DNA of 64,000 bases from an uncultured Lachnospiraceae bacterium (GTDB lineage: Bacteria; Bacillota; Clostridia; Lachnospirales; Lachnospiraceae), in the NCBI GenBank assembly GCA_900551115.1, contig URUY01000012.1, forward strand, positions 35,219 to 99,218, in the 5' to 3' direction. Under the pieces are notes generated by a model, which was given only the letters and a program-made list of their open reading frames with translations, did not search any database and was not told the DNA's origin. A program made the position numbers and the translations under genes. Below are positions 34,750 through 44,087 of this stretch, one piece after another; position 1 is the first letter of the stretch, and each line of letters begins with the position of its first letter.

Positions 34750-35394
34750 TCAGCGCTGCCGTGTTCGTTTTTTATAATCCGGGCACAGATGTGTCATAAA
34801 GCACTGCTCGCATTTAGGATTGGGTGCCTTGCAGATTTCCCTTCCAAAAGTAATAAGCTGCATATTCCAAAGAATCCAGTGGTCCTTTGGCAGTGCCTTC
34901 ATCAGCTCCTGCTCTGCCTTTACCGGGTCATCTGATTTGCACAAGCCCAGCTTCCTTGATATCCGCTTTACATGGGTATCCACCACGATACTTGGCTCAT
35001 TGAAAATATTACCTCTGATAACATTAGCGGTTTTTCTGCCCACGCCTGCAAGATGCGTCAGTTCTTCTATCCCCGAAGGCACCTCGCCGCCGTAGCGCTC
35101 CATCAGTTCTCTGCAGCAGGCAATAATATTTTTTGCCTTATTGCGGTAAAAGCCGGTTGAATGGATATCCTGCTCCAATTCCTGCAAGTCTGCATTTGCA
35201 AAGGCCTCTACGGAAGGATATTTCTGAAACAAATCCGCCGTTACAATATTGACTCTGGCATCCGTACACTGAGCGCTCAGCATCGTTGCAATCAAAAGCT
35301 GCCATGCATTCTCATGGTCAAGAGAGCAGCGGTACTCCGTTCCGTAATATTCATCTAAAGCCTTCAGTACTTCCAATGTGTGTTTTGCTGCCAT
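34750..35394 (-). CDS. nth: Endonuclease III (DNA glycosylase/AP lyase)
   Basis: Removes oxidised pyrimidines and nicks the abasic site in base excision repair. The 214-residue protein has the helix-hairpin-helix LAGVGRKTANVI with its catalytic Lys, the catalytic Asp in VDTHVKR, and the C-terminal [4Fe-4S] loop spaced C-X6-C-X2-C-X5-C (CKAPNPKCEQCFMTHLC). All key residues are present and the length is standard. It lies downstream of the radical-SAM gene, with a hairpin repeat between them. Confidence 0.96.
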   Translation of the reverse strand: MAAKHTLEVLKALDEYYGTEYRCSLDHENAWQLLIATMLSAQCTDARVNIVTADLFQKYPSVEAFANADLQELEQDIHSTGFYRNKAKNIIACCRELMERYGGEVPSGIEELTHLAGVGRKTANVIRGNIFNEPSIVVDTHVKRISRKLGLCKSDDPVKAEQELMKALPKDHWILWNMQLITFGREICKAPNPKCEQCFMTHLCPDYKKRTRQR

Positions 35395-35428
35395 GTTATC
35401 CTCCTTCGTTGTGTTCTTTAAGGGTAGC

Positions 35429-35484
35429 TGTGGAACTTTTAAGGGCTTTTCATTGGAATGTAACTTGCACTTAAAAGTTACACA
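35429..35484. repeat. Palindromic intergenic repeat, copy 1
   Basis: Arms TGTGGAACTTTTAAG and CTTAAAAGTTACACA (15 bp, one mismatch) enclose about 26 bases. The inner sequence GGCTTTTCATTGGAATGTAA is nearly repeated at 52873-52892 in another intergenic gap. It lies just past the stop of the radical-SAM gene and before nth, and may also act as a transcript end. Confidence 0.65.
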
Positions 35485-35498
35485 GACACCCGCATAAT

Positions 35499-37286
35499 TT
35501 ATCGTATCAAAATGACGCCTGCTTCATGGGTAAGCGGACTGCGGTTCTGGTAGTCAAACAGGACATAGCCTGCCACATCCTGTAAATCCGCCTTATCCGG
35601 CGCTTCTGTAGCGCCCTCTTTACCCGGCTCATCCGCCTGTCCCTTCCATGCCACACAGATATCCGCCTTTTCCCACACCGGATAGGAAAACGGTTCCAAA
35701 TGGGTCATGCGGGCAAGCTGCCTGCCGTCATATGCTGTATAATCAGGCAGGAAACGCCGCTCCGTTTCTTCTTTTCTGTAAAATTCTGTAATTTCATTTT
35801 TGTATGGCGCAAGGTCGCAGGCAAAATCAGGCCTGCTCTTTGCATTTTCACGCAAATATAAATCAAAGGTTAAAAGCTCCTTATAAAGGGGCAGCTTCTG
35901 TTTATCACAGACTTCCGCAAACGCAAGCAGCACCTGATACCGGTAAATGCGGGAGGGCGTCTGCACAAAACAGCCTTCCTTTTCGTAATAATCCGCCAGT
36001 GCCTCATACATGGCAAAGGGACTTACAAAGGCTTTCTGTAAAACCGGCAGCGTGTGCGTAAACTGGCTGCTGTTATAGTACAGCTCCACCATTTCCTCAA
36101 CCTTCTTTAACCGGCGCACGTCCTCATAAGAAAGCCACCTCGTATATAGCACCTCATAGGGCGGCTTTTCCGTATATACAATACCGTACTGCTCTGCCAT
36201 TTCATGCATATGGGAACCTTTTAGTACCTTCAAGAATCCAAGCTGAAGCTGATTCGGTTCCATACTGTAGACCTCATCAAAGGAACGGGAAAAGCTCTCG
36301 TAATCCTCAAAGGGAAGTCCTGCTATCAAATCCAGATGCTGGTGGATATTGCCGCCCTTTTTTATTGCTGCCGTTACCGCCTTTAGTTTGTCAATATCCA
36401 TCACCCGGCGTATTTCTTTCAGGGTAGCTTCGTTCGTAGACTGTACACCGATTTCCAGCTGCACCAGCCCCGGTCTCATGCGGTTTAAGAGACCTGTCTC
36501 TTCTTCGTTTATAACATCTCCTGCAATTTCAAAATGGAAATTAGTGACACCATTGTCATGTTCGTGAATATACTGCCAGACTGCCATTGCATGCTGATGA
36601 TTGCAGTTAAACGTCCGGTCCACAAATTTTACCTGTTCTACCCGGTTATCCAGGAAAAACTGCAGTTCCTTTTTTACGACATTAATGTCACGCAGCCTGA
36701 CTGTTTTATCTATAGAGGAAAGGCAGTAGCTGCACCTGTAGGGACAGCCTCTTTGGGATTCATAGTAGATAATCCTGTTTGCAAAATCCTCTAAGCTGTC
36801 ATACAAGAAGGGTATCTCTGTCATGGAAAGGGGGCGCCTCTCTTTGGTAGCACCTTCTCTTAATACCAGTCCGTCAATTTCTGTAAGCGCTCTGTCATGG
36901 TTCACATAATATTCCAACAGTTCAGAAAAGGTTTCCTCCCCTTCACCTGCCATAATGCCTGTAATCTGCGGATACTGCTCCAAAATTTTTTCTGCGTCAA
37001 AGGAAACCTCCGGTCCGCCCAGCCAGACAGGAATTGCCGGAAGCAGCTTGTGAAGCTCCGTTATGATGTCCTGTATCATGCTCCAGTTCCAGATATAGCA
37101 GGAAAAACCCACAGCATCAGGCCGCCTGCCGTAAATATCCGCCAGGATATCTTCCATGCGGTTATTAATCGTATACTCCGCTGTCTCCACATGGACGGCA
37201 TTTTCGCCTGCATAACGTTTCAGGCTGTAAAGCGCCGGATTGGAATGTATATATTTTGCATTGAGTGCCACCAGTAAAAATCGCAT
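35499..37286 (-). CDS. B12-binding-domain radical SAM protein with DUF4080
   Basis: A 595-residue enzyme of unknown reaction. It has a cobalamin-binding-type N-terminal domain (LLVALNAKYIHSNPALYSL, GFSCYIWNW, VWLGGPEVSFD), a radical-SAM core with the cluster motif CPYRCSYC, and a C-terminal DUF4080 region (FLPDYTAYDGRQLARMTHLEPF). Members of this group are widespread in Clostridia and remain uncharacterised. ATG at 37286 has AAAGGT upstream; a longer in-frame start at 37373 was rejected because the N-terminal strand begins exactly at MRFLLVALNAKY. It lies 90 bases after the metallophosphoesterase gene. Confidence 0.9.
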   Translation of the reverse strand: MRFLLVALNAKYIHSNPALYSLKRYAGENAVHVETAEYTINNRMEDILADIYGRRPDAVGFSCYIWNWSMIQDIITELHKLLPAIPVWLGGPEVSFDAEKILEQYPQITGIMAGEGEETFSELLEYYVNHDRALTEIDGLVLREGATKERRPLSMTEIPFLYDSLEDFANRIIYYESQRGCPYRCSYCLSSIDKTVRLRDINVVKKELQFFLDNRVEQVKFVDRTFNCNHQHAMAVWQYIHEHDNGVTNFHFEIAGDVINEEETGLLNRMRPGLVQLEIGVQSTNEATLKEIRRVMDIDKLKAVTAAIKKGGNIHQHLDLIAGLPFEDYESFSRSFDEVYSMEPNQLQLGFLKVLKGSHMHEMAEQYGIVYTEKPPYEVLYTRWLSYEDVRRLKKVEEMVELYYNSSQFTHTLPVLQKAFVSPFAMYEALADYYEKEGCFVQTPSRIYRYQVLLAFAEVCDKQKLPLYKELLTFDLYLRENAKSRPDFACDLAPYKNEITEFYRKEETERRFLPDYTAYDGRQLARMTHLEPFSYPVWEKADICVAWKGQADEPGKEGATEAPDKADLQDVAGYVLFDYQNRSPLTHEAGVILIR

Positions 37287-37376
37287 TTTGTGTACCTTTC
37301 TAAATAAAGAGTCTGCTCGCGGACTTTTTGCGCCTGCAACAGGCCGCTTCTGCGACCTCTTCCTTGCCGGCATCCC

Positions 37377-38228
37377 CTACAGGGAAAACCGTTCCGCCAC
37401 CTGCTGCCATACCGATTCCGGAATCTCCCAAAGCGGTTTATTGGAAATCCGTTCCGCCTCCACTACTGCTTTATAAAAATAGTTAATGCCTGTCACCAGT
37501 GTTTTTTTAACTCCCCTGCTCAGTATCATACCATATTCATCTAATCCTGACACAGTAAAATCCTGTAAAAACGCGTCTACATCATAGGGAATACTGATTT
37601 GCTCCACCTGCCAGAACGGGCCATATTCTCCTTCTTCTGTGTGAAGCATGGCAAACTGGGCATGCCGCCCTCTTCCGTCTATAGCAAGCCCCAGCGAGCC
37701 TGGGTTTACATAAGTCTTTCCAAACCGTTCATCAATCTCCTGATTATGGCTGTGTCCGCCAAAAAGATAGTCCTCTTTTAAGTTCCTAAGCGTCTCCTCC
37801 TTCAGTTTAGGATTCTCCTTAAGATTCCCCCTGATTTCCAAAGGCGCGCCATGACAGATAAGCGTAGACGGGCATCCCGGCATCACAAGCTCGCGCACCA
37901 CAGGCAGATTTTCAAAAAAATGAATATCTGCTTCTGTCACATGCTGTGACGTATAATATAATGCCCCGCTTGTAGACGAGGGCTTCCATCCCTTTTTATG
38001 ATAGAAATTATCAATCAGATACTCTTCTCTGTTGCCCCGCACCATATAGCAGGGATACTTTTCCATCATTTCATACAGCATAATAAGCGTCCGCTCCGGA
38101 TACGGACTGTCCGTCACATAATCACCCAGGCAGACAATACCGTCCACTTCCCGTTTTGCAATATAAGCCAAAAATGCCTCAAAGGCTTTGTAATTTCCAT
38201 GAATATCACTGATAAGAGCAAGCTGCAT
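37377..38228 (-). CDS. Metallophosphoesterase (YfcE/calcineurin-like)
   Basis: A 283-residue dinuclear-metal phosphoesterase. Metal ligands are visible in SDIHGNYKAFEAF, CLGDYVTDSPYP, MVRGNREEYL, ICHGAPLEIRG and GGHSHNQEID, matching the five family blocks. The C-terminal extension of about 70 residues (from PYDVDAFLQDF) is typical of a clostridial subgroup. The substrate may be a phosphodiester or a phosphoprotein and cannot be decided. AAAGGACG lies upstream of the ATG. Confidence 0.92.
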   Translation of the reverse strand: MQLALISDIHGNYKAFEAFLAYIAKREVDGIVCLGDYVTDSPYPERTLIMLYEMMEKYPCYMVRGNREEYLIDNFYHKKGWKPSSTSGALYYTSQHVTEADIHFFENLPVVRELVMPGCPSTLICHGAPLEIRGNLKENPKLKEETLRNLKEDYLFGGHSHNQEIDERFGKTYVNPGSLGLAIDGRGRHAQFAMLHTEEGEYGPFWQVEQISIPYDVDAFLQDFTVSGLDEYGMILSRGVKKTLVTGINYFYKAVVEAERISNKPLWEIPESVWQQVAERFSL

Positions 38229-38287
38229 AAGACGTCCTTTCTCTACCTTTGCTTTTAAAAACAGTATAATTTGTCAGGCAGGGAACG

Positions 38288-39601
38288 TCAATGAAAAGAG
38301 CGCCTGTACTGCACATACAGTCCCGCGCCGATAACTGCCACTATAAACTCCGTCACCGGAAATGCAAGCCACAGTCCTGTCATGCCAAAGACCTGCGACA
38401 GCAGAAAGGACAACGGCACAATCAATAAAAAGCCCCTGAGAACAGATATCAGATGGGCCGGCTTCACATAGTCCACGGAAGTAAAATAAATAGACATCAT
38501 GATATTGCAGCCGTTAAATATGCAGGCCGTAAAATACAGCTTCAAGCCCCACACCGCGATTGTCTGCAATTCTGCGTTTTTCTCACTGTTAAAAATTGAC
38601 GCGATACCTTCCGCACCGAAAAATACCGTAAGGTAAACTGCTGCAGACAAAATACCTACGGTGATAAGCGCATATCTTAAAATCGCCTCTATCTCCCGCT
38701 TATTTCCCTTCCCGTAATTTTTAGAGAAAAGCGGCTGGCTTCCCTGTGCAATACCTGTATAGATGGCTGTGACTACAAGAGATAAATTGGCAATAATGCC
38801 ATAGGCTGCCACCCCTTCGTTGCCCTTTAGCTCTAACATAATGGCATTAAAAACGATTATGACAATGCCTGAGGATAGTTCTGCAACAAAAGAAGAAGCC
38901 CCTGTTACAGCAATGTATCCCCACCGTCTTATGGAAAAGCTGCACCGAATCGGATGAAAGCTGTTTTTTCTCTGTAAAAAGTAAACTGACATAATTCCCA
39001 AGCTGATAACCGGCGCCAGTCCTGTAGCAAAAACCGCACCAAAAATGCCCATATTAAGCGGGAAAATAAAGATATAATCAAGCAGCACGTTAGACAGGCT
39101 GCCGCTTACCATAGCTGCCATGGAAAGCCCCGGCGCACCATCATTGCGGACAAAGCACAGAATAACGTCATTGAGCAAAAATGCCGGTGCAAACAAAAGC
39201 AGTACCTTCAGATAGGTCCGGCACATGGCTGATACGGCTTCGTCCGCCCCAAATAAAGCCGTAACAGGCTCTGATAAAAAAATCCCCAGCAGCACAAAAA
39301 CCGCTGCCAGACCTGCTGTCAGCATTAAGGTATGCGTAAATACCGCATTTCCTTCCTTTTCCAGATTGCGGCTTTTTAATATGGAATATCTGGTAGCGCC
39401 GCCCATCCCAAGCATCAGCCCGGTTCCGTGAATCAGGCTGTATACGGGAATTGCCAGATTAAGCGCCGCCAGACCGTTTGCTCCTAATCCCTTTGACACA
39501 AAAAAGGTATCTGCAAGAATATAGCAGGACAAGCTGAGCATTCCCAGTACATTTAAGGATGAATATCGCAAAAATTCCTTCAGACAGGTTTGTTTTTTCA
39601 T
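38288..39601 (-). CDS. MATE-family efflux transporter
   Basis: A 437-residue multidrug/toxin extruder with 12 helices in two related halves. The halves begin at FLRYSSLNVLGMLSLSCYILADTFFVSKGLG and at YIAVTGASSFVAELSSGIVIIVFNAI, and GIAQGSQPLFSKNYG is a typical loop. ATG at 39601 was chosen because GAGG lies just upstream; the frame continues open to 39679 without a better site. It lies downstream of an AraC regulator on the same strand, which could control it. Confidence 0.92.
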   Translation of the reverse strand: MKKQTCLKEFLRYSSLNVLGMLSLSCYILADTFFVSKGLGANGLAALNLAIPVYSLIHGTGLMLGMGGATRYSILKSRNLEKEGNAVFTHTLMLTAGLAAVFVLLGIFLSEPVTALFGADEAVSAMCRTYLKVLLLFAPAFLLNDVILCFVRNDGAPGLSMAAMVSGSLSNVLLDYIFIFPLNMGIFGAVFATGLAPVISLGIMSVYFLQRKNSFHPIRCSFSIRRWGYIAVTGASSFVAELSSGIVIIVFNAIMLELKGNEGVAAYGIIANLSLVVTAIYTGIAQGSQPLFSKNYGKGNKREIEAILRYALITVGILSAAVYLTVFFGAEGIASIFNSEKNAELQTIAVWGLKLYFTACIFNGCNIMMSIYFTSVDYVKPAHLISVLRGFLLIVPLSFLLSQVFGMTGLWLAFPVTEFIVAVIGAGLYVQYRRSFH

Positions 39602-39721
39602 AAAATTCCTCGTTTCTGAGCGACATGTGGCGAAGAGGTAAAAAGAATTTCGCGCAGGCGGTTTCTCTTCTGCCATCAAAGCTGTTTGTTTTCGCTCAGA
39701 AACAAACAGCCGTATAAAAAC

Positions 39722-40471
39722 TCAGCGCATCGGCGTGATTTTTCTAAAGTGTTGTGCCCGGTATCTGGTGGGCGTCAGCCCGGTTCTCTTATGAAATACC
39801 TCCGAAAAATAGCTTTGATTGGGAAATGCAAGAATTGACGCTATTTGAGAAGGCGTGTAATCAGAGTATATCAGCATGTTCTGCGCGGTATCTATCTTTT
39901 TTGCCTGTATATAATCACTGACAGACAAACCGGTCTCTTTTTTAAAAAGGCGTGATATGTAAGAAGGGCTCAGCCCCACATATTCTGCCAGCATATCTAT
40001 GGTAATGCGCGTATGCAAATGGTCGTAAATATAGTCCAGACAGTTAGCAATATGCAGAGAACACACCTTTTCCTTTCTGAGATTTTTCATTCTTTTTGCA
40101 TAATCAAGGCACATGATAAGATGCAGGTCGGATACCTCCTTTGGTGTGGCAGCGCTGTCCGCCTTCTGAATATAGAAATCACTTAAGCCATATGCCACAG
40201 ATAAGTCCATACCACCTTCCATACAATATCTGGCAACCAATGCCGTAGTTATTACAAAATGATATTTTATATTTTGCAGCCTGTTTTCGGAAAGCTCCCC
40301 CAGTCCGGTTTTGCTGCTTAAGGGCTGTCTGCAAAGCTCCCTGACCCTTTGTTCATTGCCCGACTTTATGACGGAATAAAACTCCAGCTCAGGATTATAC
40401 GGCGCCCGCAATATATTATTTTCACGCTGCACAAATTCCTTATAAAATAATTCCCTTTTTAAATCCGGCAA
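39722..40471 (-). CDS. AraC-family transcriptional regulator (TTG start)
   Basis: A 249-residue regulator with a short N-terminal helical domain and a C-terminal AraC DNA-binding pair: HTH 1 at ITIDMLAEYVGLSPSYISRLFKKETGLS and HTH 2 at PSQIASILAFPNQSYFSEVFHKRTGLTPTRYR. No ATG fits; TTG at 40471 lies 8 bases after GGAGGG and is the best start. It is transcribed towards the MATE gene 120 bases downstream and is divergent from the GH5 gene, so either may be its target. Confidence 0.9.
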   Translation of the reverse strand: MPDLKRELFYKEFVQRENNILRAPYNPELEFYSVIKSGNEQRVRELCRQPLSSKTGLGELSENRLQNIKYHFVITTALVARYCMEGGMDLSVAYGLSDFYIQKADSAATPKEVSDLHLIMCLDYAKRMKNLRKEKVCSLHIANCLDYIYDHLHTRITIDMLAEYVGLSPSYISRLFKKETGLSVSDYIQAKKIDTAQNMLIYSDYTPSQIASILAFPNQSYFSEVFHKRTGLTPTRYRAQHFRKITPMR

Positions 40472-40646
40472 AGCAATTTCCCTCCTTCCAAAAGAGATAC
40501 CAGTTTCCCATTATATCATCAAAACGAAAAAAAAGATATAAAAACGGTATCATTACAAATGAAGATATGAGAAAATCAGAGTGTAAGAAGCGAACAGACA
40601 ATAAAATAAAAAGAATATGCAGAAAAAAAGCAAAGGAGACAATATT

Positions 40647-41678
40647 ATGAAGCTTACCAGTGGAATTAATTTAGGCGGTTACTTATCACAATGTGTTCAT
40701 ACCCCGGAGCATTACAGACAGTTTATCACCGAAAATGATATAAAACAGATAGCCGAATGGGGCTTTGACCATATCAGGCTTCCCATTGATTATGAGGTGT
40801 TGGAAAATGAAGACGGCACCGTCCGGGCATCAGGCTATCTCTATGTGGATAAAGTAATAGAATGGTGTGCCGCTTATCATCTGAACATCATATTAGATTT
40901 GCATAAGGCATACGGATATGATTTTAACAATGCGGGAAGCGCTGAAAAGAACAATTTGTTTTCCAATATAAATCTGCAAAACCGCTTTATAAATCTGTGG
41001 ACCGTCATTGCCGAGCGGTATGCCAAATGCCCTCATGTTGCTATGGAGCTGCTCAACGAAGTGGTGGAGGAAGAGAATGCGGAAGCATGGAATCGTTTAA
41101 TTGCAAAAGCTGTTAATAAAATCCGCGAGATAGCAAAAGAAACACCCATCATCTATGGCGGTATCTGCTGGAACAGTGCTAAAACGTTAAAGTATTTGGA
41201 TGTTCCCGAATCAGAAAACATTATTTTTACCTTCCATTTTTATGAGCCGCTTTTGTTTACCCATCAGAAAGCTCCCTGGGTAGCCGGCGTTGATAAGGCA
41301 AAGGATATTTTTTATCCGGAAACCATGGACTATTTCAGAAAACAGTCAGCCGCTTTGGGTATACAGGGCGGTGCTGTAACGGATGCCACTACAGAAAAAA
41401 TGGGACCGGTATTTATTGCAGAAATGGTAGAGGAAGCTGTGAAGGCAGCAAAAAACGCAGGCGTTCCTCTTTATTGCGGAGAGTTTGGCGTCATTGACAG
41501 GGCCCCCGTCAAAGATACCCTGCAATGGTTCACTGATGTGAAAGAAGTCTTTCGTAAGCACAATATCGGATGTGCTGTCTGGACTTACAAGGAAAAGGAC
41601 TTTGGACTGACCGATTCCCATTATGATGAAATCAGGGAGGATTTAGTAGCACTGTTGACAAACCATGAAAACAAATAA
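40647..41678 (+). CDS. Glycoside hydrolase family 5 endoglycanase-like enzyme
   Basis: A 343-residue TIM-barrel glycosidase without a signal peptide. The GH5 acid/base is Glu138 in MELLNEV and the nucleophile Glu279 in YCGEFG. The N-terminal pattern SGINLGGYLSQC…FDHIRLPIDYEVL and the ILDLHKA block are those of the cellulase superfamily. Being cytoplasmic, it probably trims imported beta-glucan or mannan oligosaccharides. ATG at 40647 follows AAAGGAGAC. It is divergent from the AraC regulator, which may govern it. Confidence 0.92.
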   Translation: MKLTSGINLGGYLSQCVHTPEHYRQFITENDIKQIAEWGFDHIRLPIDYEVLENEDGTVRASGYLYVDKVIEWCAAYHLNIILDLHKAYGYDFNNAGSAEKNNLFSNINLQNRFINLWTVIAERYAKCPHVAMELLNEVVEEENAEAWNRLIAKAVNKIREIAKETPIIYGGICWNSAKTLKYLDVPESENIIFTFHFYEPLLFTHQKAPWVAGVDKAKDIFYPETMDYFRKQSAALGIQGGAVTDATTEKMGPVFIAEMVEEAVKAAKNAGVPLYCGEFGVIDRAPVKDTLQWFTDVKEVFRKHNIGCAVWTYKEKDFGLTDSHYDEIREDLVALLTNHENK

Positions 41679-41737
41679 AAAGGAGGAACTACAACAAGAA
41701 GGAGATACGGAACAAAGTAGTAAGTGCAAAAACACCA

Positions 41738-41765
41738 AAATGGCAGGGCAAAGTCCCTGCCATTT
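41738..41765. terminator. Bidirectional stem-loop between GH5 and DUF4179 genes
   Basis: A perfect 11-bp stem AAATGGCAGGG / CCCTGCCATTT around a 6-nt loop in the 96-base gap between two convergent genes. It can end transcripts from either side, although the T runs are short. Confidence 0.65.
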
Positions 41766-41774
41766 GGATGGTGC

Positions 41775-42869
41775 CTACTCTACCCGGAAGGTCACACTCC
41801 ACTCTCCTTCCACGCGCTCTCCGGTATCACAAAAAATACCGTACATACTGTAATCGTCCAAATCTTCAAAGGGACCGGCAAAATAGTATTCATAAAAAAC
41901 ATAGTCTATACCCTCATAGTTTTCACTCCATGAAAGAGACGCCCCATTTGACTGTTCATTGCCTTTTTCATCTACAAGAAAAAGCTGTGCCTGCCTGCCC
42001 GCCAAAATATCCCCCATGCAAATCTGTACGCGAAGCAAGCCGTCCAAACAGGCAATTCCGGTAATCGTAAACTCATCTGCAGCGCACTCATTTACAGGCA
42101 CAGCATCCATTACCGCATATTGGAAACGTGGATCATCCGGAAATTCTTCTGCAGGTTTATACTCCTTCAGTCTTTCTCTTATATTTTCCCAGTCCGTTCC
42201 TCCGCGTCCGCTTACAGGTTCACTTTTCAAATCTGCCTCATACAAAATACCGTTCAAATCTATAGGTCTTTTCTGACTCATTGGACTACCCACTGACAGC
42301 GCATACGCATAAAAAGTAAGCTTATCCCTGTCAAAAGCTTCATCAGCCATTACCGATACCTTAAAATACGCCTTTCCGGTTTCCTCCTCATATTCTGCAA
42401 AGCTGCATCCCCCCATACTGCTCTTCCCGGACCGGCTCAAAAGGCCGTATCCCTCATAGATATCCATCCTGCCGTTTATGATATCATCCTTTTCTTCTTC
42501 ATCCTGAAAGGAAACATAAATTTCAGCCTGATTATCCTCTACATGAATAGCTTCTACCTGCATCTTAATCCCTCTGTCCGTACAGGACGCTTCCAGGGGA
42601 ACCACCCAGTCTGCCAGTGTAGGTGAAATACCTTCTATAAAGCGGTAAACAGCCGGTACCTTTGCCGCCAGTACCGGCAATGTCACAAATGACAGTGCTG
42701 TCACAACCGTTAAAACCATAGCCGCACCGGTCAGTACCGGCTTCCAAAAACAGACTTTTTGCCGAACCGTTCTTTCAGCCCTGCTATCTGCCTGTAAAAG
42801 TATCCTGTTTAATACCGCGTTTTCCGGTTCTATAGCATCATATGCTTTTTTATATTTTTCCTCAAACAT
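41775..42869 (-). CDS. DUF4179 membrane protein, probable anti-sigma partner
   Basis: A 364-residue protein with a 40-residue cytoplasmic N-terminus (MFEEKYKKAYDAI…), one membrane helix (TGAAMVLTVVTALSFVTLPVL) and an extracellular beta-rich domain of DUF4179 type. Such proteins are regularly encoded directly after ECF sigma factors and are thought to hold the sigma factor at the membrane. Here the start ATG shares its A with the stop of the sigma gene (TAATG), so the pair is translation-coupled. No zinc-binding HXXXCXXC motif is visible, unlike classical ZAS anti-sigma factors. Confidence 0.85.
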   Translation of the reverse strand: MFEEKYKKAYDAIEPENAVLNRILLQADSRAERTVRQKVCFWKPVLTGAAMVLTVVTALSFVTLPVLAAKVPAVYRFIEGISPTLADWVVPLEASCTDRGIKMQVEAIHVEDNQAEIYVSFQDEEEKDDIINGRMDIYEGYGLLSRSGKSSMGGCSFAEYEEETGKAYFKVSVMADEAFDRDKLTFYAYALSVGSPMSQKRPIDLNGILYEADLKSEPVSGRGGTDWENIRERLKEYKPAEEFPDDPRFQYAVMDAVPVNECAADEFTITGIACLDGLLRVQICMGDILAGRQAQLFLVDEKGNEQSNGASLSWSENYEGIDYVFYEYYFAGPFEDLDDYSMYGIFCDTGERVEGEWSVTFRVE

Positions 42870-43360
42870 TACATATCCTCCTTCAGTTTTTCCCTAAGCA
42901 GTTCTCTCGCTCTCGTAAGCTGCGTCCTGACTGTTGACGGTTTTCTTTTTAATGCGCTGCTGATTTCCTCGATGGTCATATTTTCATAATAGAACAGGTG
43001 AATAACAACCCTGTATTTTTCCGGAAGTGCCTTTACCTGCATAATAATACCTGCCTCCGGCTCCTCCATATCATAGGAGAGTGCGTCCTGCTCCGTAAAT
43101 CCGGTGGTTTTGCTTCTCCATGCCGACTTCCAGAAGTTTTTACAGCAGTTTACCGTAACACGGATAAACCATGCCTTTTCGTGTTCCTTACTGTGAAAAC
43201 AGGGACTTTTCCTAATATACTTCATAAAGACCTCCTGATAGATGTCATCCGCATCATAACGGTCTTTTACCAGAGAATATGCTAACTTATAGACCATTCC
43301 CGAATATTTTGCTATGTTCTTTTTCAACAAATCATTGGCGTGCAACGCTGTTTCAGGCAT
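42869..43360 (-). CDS. ECF-type RNA polymerase sigma factor
   Basis: A 163-residue sigma-70-family factor with region 2 (YSLVKDRYDADDIYQEVFMKY…WFIRVTVNCCKNFWKS) and region 4 (LPEKYRVVIHLFYYENMTIEEISSALKRKPSTVRTQLTRARELL) and a short linker, the usual ECF size. It redirects RNA polymerase to a small stress regulon. It forms a two-gene unit with the DUF4179 partner. No ECF-type AAC/CGT promoter is obvious upstream, so self-activation is not shown. Confidence 0.95.
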   Translation of the reverse strand: MPETALHANDLLKKNIAKYSGMVYKLAYSLVKDRYDADDIYQEVFMKYIRKSPCFHSKEHEKAWFIRVTVNCCKNFWKSAWRSKTTGFTEQDALSYDMEEPEAGIIMQVKALPEKYRVVIHLFYYENMTIEEISSALKRKPSTVRTQLTRARELLREKLKEDM

Positions 43361-43393
43361 TTTTTCATCCCCCTTTCACTGTTAATACAATTC

Positions 43394-43422
43394 ATCCTAA
43401 CAAAAGGCTACGAAAAAGGCAA
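43394..43422 (-). promoter_or_regulatory. Candidate promoter of the sigma factor gene
   Basis: Minus strand TTGCCT (43422-43417), 17-base spacer, TAGGAT (43399-43394). A moderate match to a housekeeping promoter, 34 bases upstream of the start codon. Confidence 0.4.
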
Positions 43423-43480
43423 AAATATTTGTTGGATTTGCCTATTGCAAAGACATCCGATAAAATATTTTGAAAATCTG

Positions 43481-43509
43481 TTGATAAACTGATTTCAATA
43501 ACATATAAT
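43481..43509 (+). promoter_or_regulatory. Promoter of the structured RNA/DUF3800 transcript
   Basis: TTGATA (43481-43486), exact 17-base spacer, perfect TATAAT (43504-43509). Transcription would begin near 43516 and enter the structured RNA directly. Confidence 0.85.
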
Positions 43510-43515
43510 ATAGTT

Positions 43516-43625
43516 ACAGATATGAATCTGTTGCACGAGGTGCATTTATATTTGGGCTGACCGAAAGGTCCTGGTCCACCGGCTGGCGGGGATTTACCCC
43601 GCCATTTTCATACATAAGAGGGGCG
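43516..43625 (+). ncRNA. Structured leader RNA of DUF3800-motif type
   Basis: Between the promoter and the DUF3800 gene lie three hairpins: TGCAC-GAG-GTGCA (43532-43544), GACC-GAAA-GGTC with a GNRA tetraloop (43559-43570) and GGCGGGG-ATTTA-CCCCGCC (43585-43603). A GC-rich joining segment links the last two and GAGGGG ends the unit before the ATG. Published comparative work describes several 'DUF3800' RNA motifs of unknown function placed just upstream of DUF3800 genes; position and style fit. Which motif class it is cannot be decided by eye. It is richer in G+C than the gene it precedes. Confidence 0.75.
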
Positions 43626-43629
43626 TTAC

Positions 43630-44087
43630 ATGAAAGAAAAAGTACTTAGTGTTTTTATAGATGAATCCGGAGATTTTGGTCTGTATAATCCGGTTTCTCC
43701 GAATTATTATGTTGCAATGGTCTTACATAATCAAGAGACAGATATCTCTCAAAATATTGATGCGTTAGAGCGGCAGATAAGTAATTGGGGATATCCCATG
43801 CACACCATACATACCGGACCATGAATCAGACGTGAAAGTGTCTATAAAAATGATTTGAGAGAAGACAGAAAAGCATTGTATCATTTTACTCGTATGTTAG
43901 ATATTCATTATATCTGCCCAGTCATGACTATGGCCAGATTGAGTTGGCACAAGCGGCAGATTTGATTTGTACGGTTGAGGCAATTGCACAGAAAAATGTA
44001 CTTACTAAATCAGAAATCGATTTTTTTCACTCAAAACGTGATTTTAATAAAAATATTTATAAGAATATCGCAAAGAAAAAGTTGTAG
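43630..44087 (+). pseudogene. Broken DUF3800 gene
   Basis: ATG at 43630 opens a DUF3800 start (VFIDESGDFGLYNP, with the acidic motif of this nuclease-like family). TGA interrupts at 43822, and the same frame goes on with IRRESVYKNDLREDRKALYH and TRMLDIHYIC. A change of frame near 43926 then gives DYGQIELAQAADLICTVEAI and runs to TAG at 44087. Intact members are about 220-260 residues; here a central part between LDIHYIC and DYGQ, and more between IEL and ADLICT, is missing. So the gene has at least one stop, one frameshift and deletions. The RNA upstream looks intact. Confidence 0.85.
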
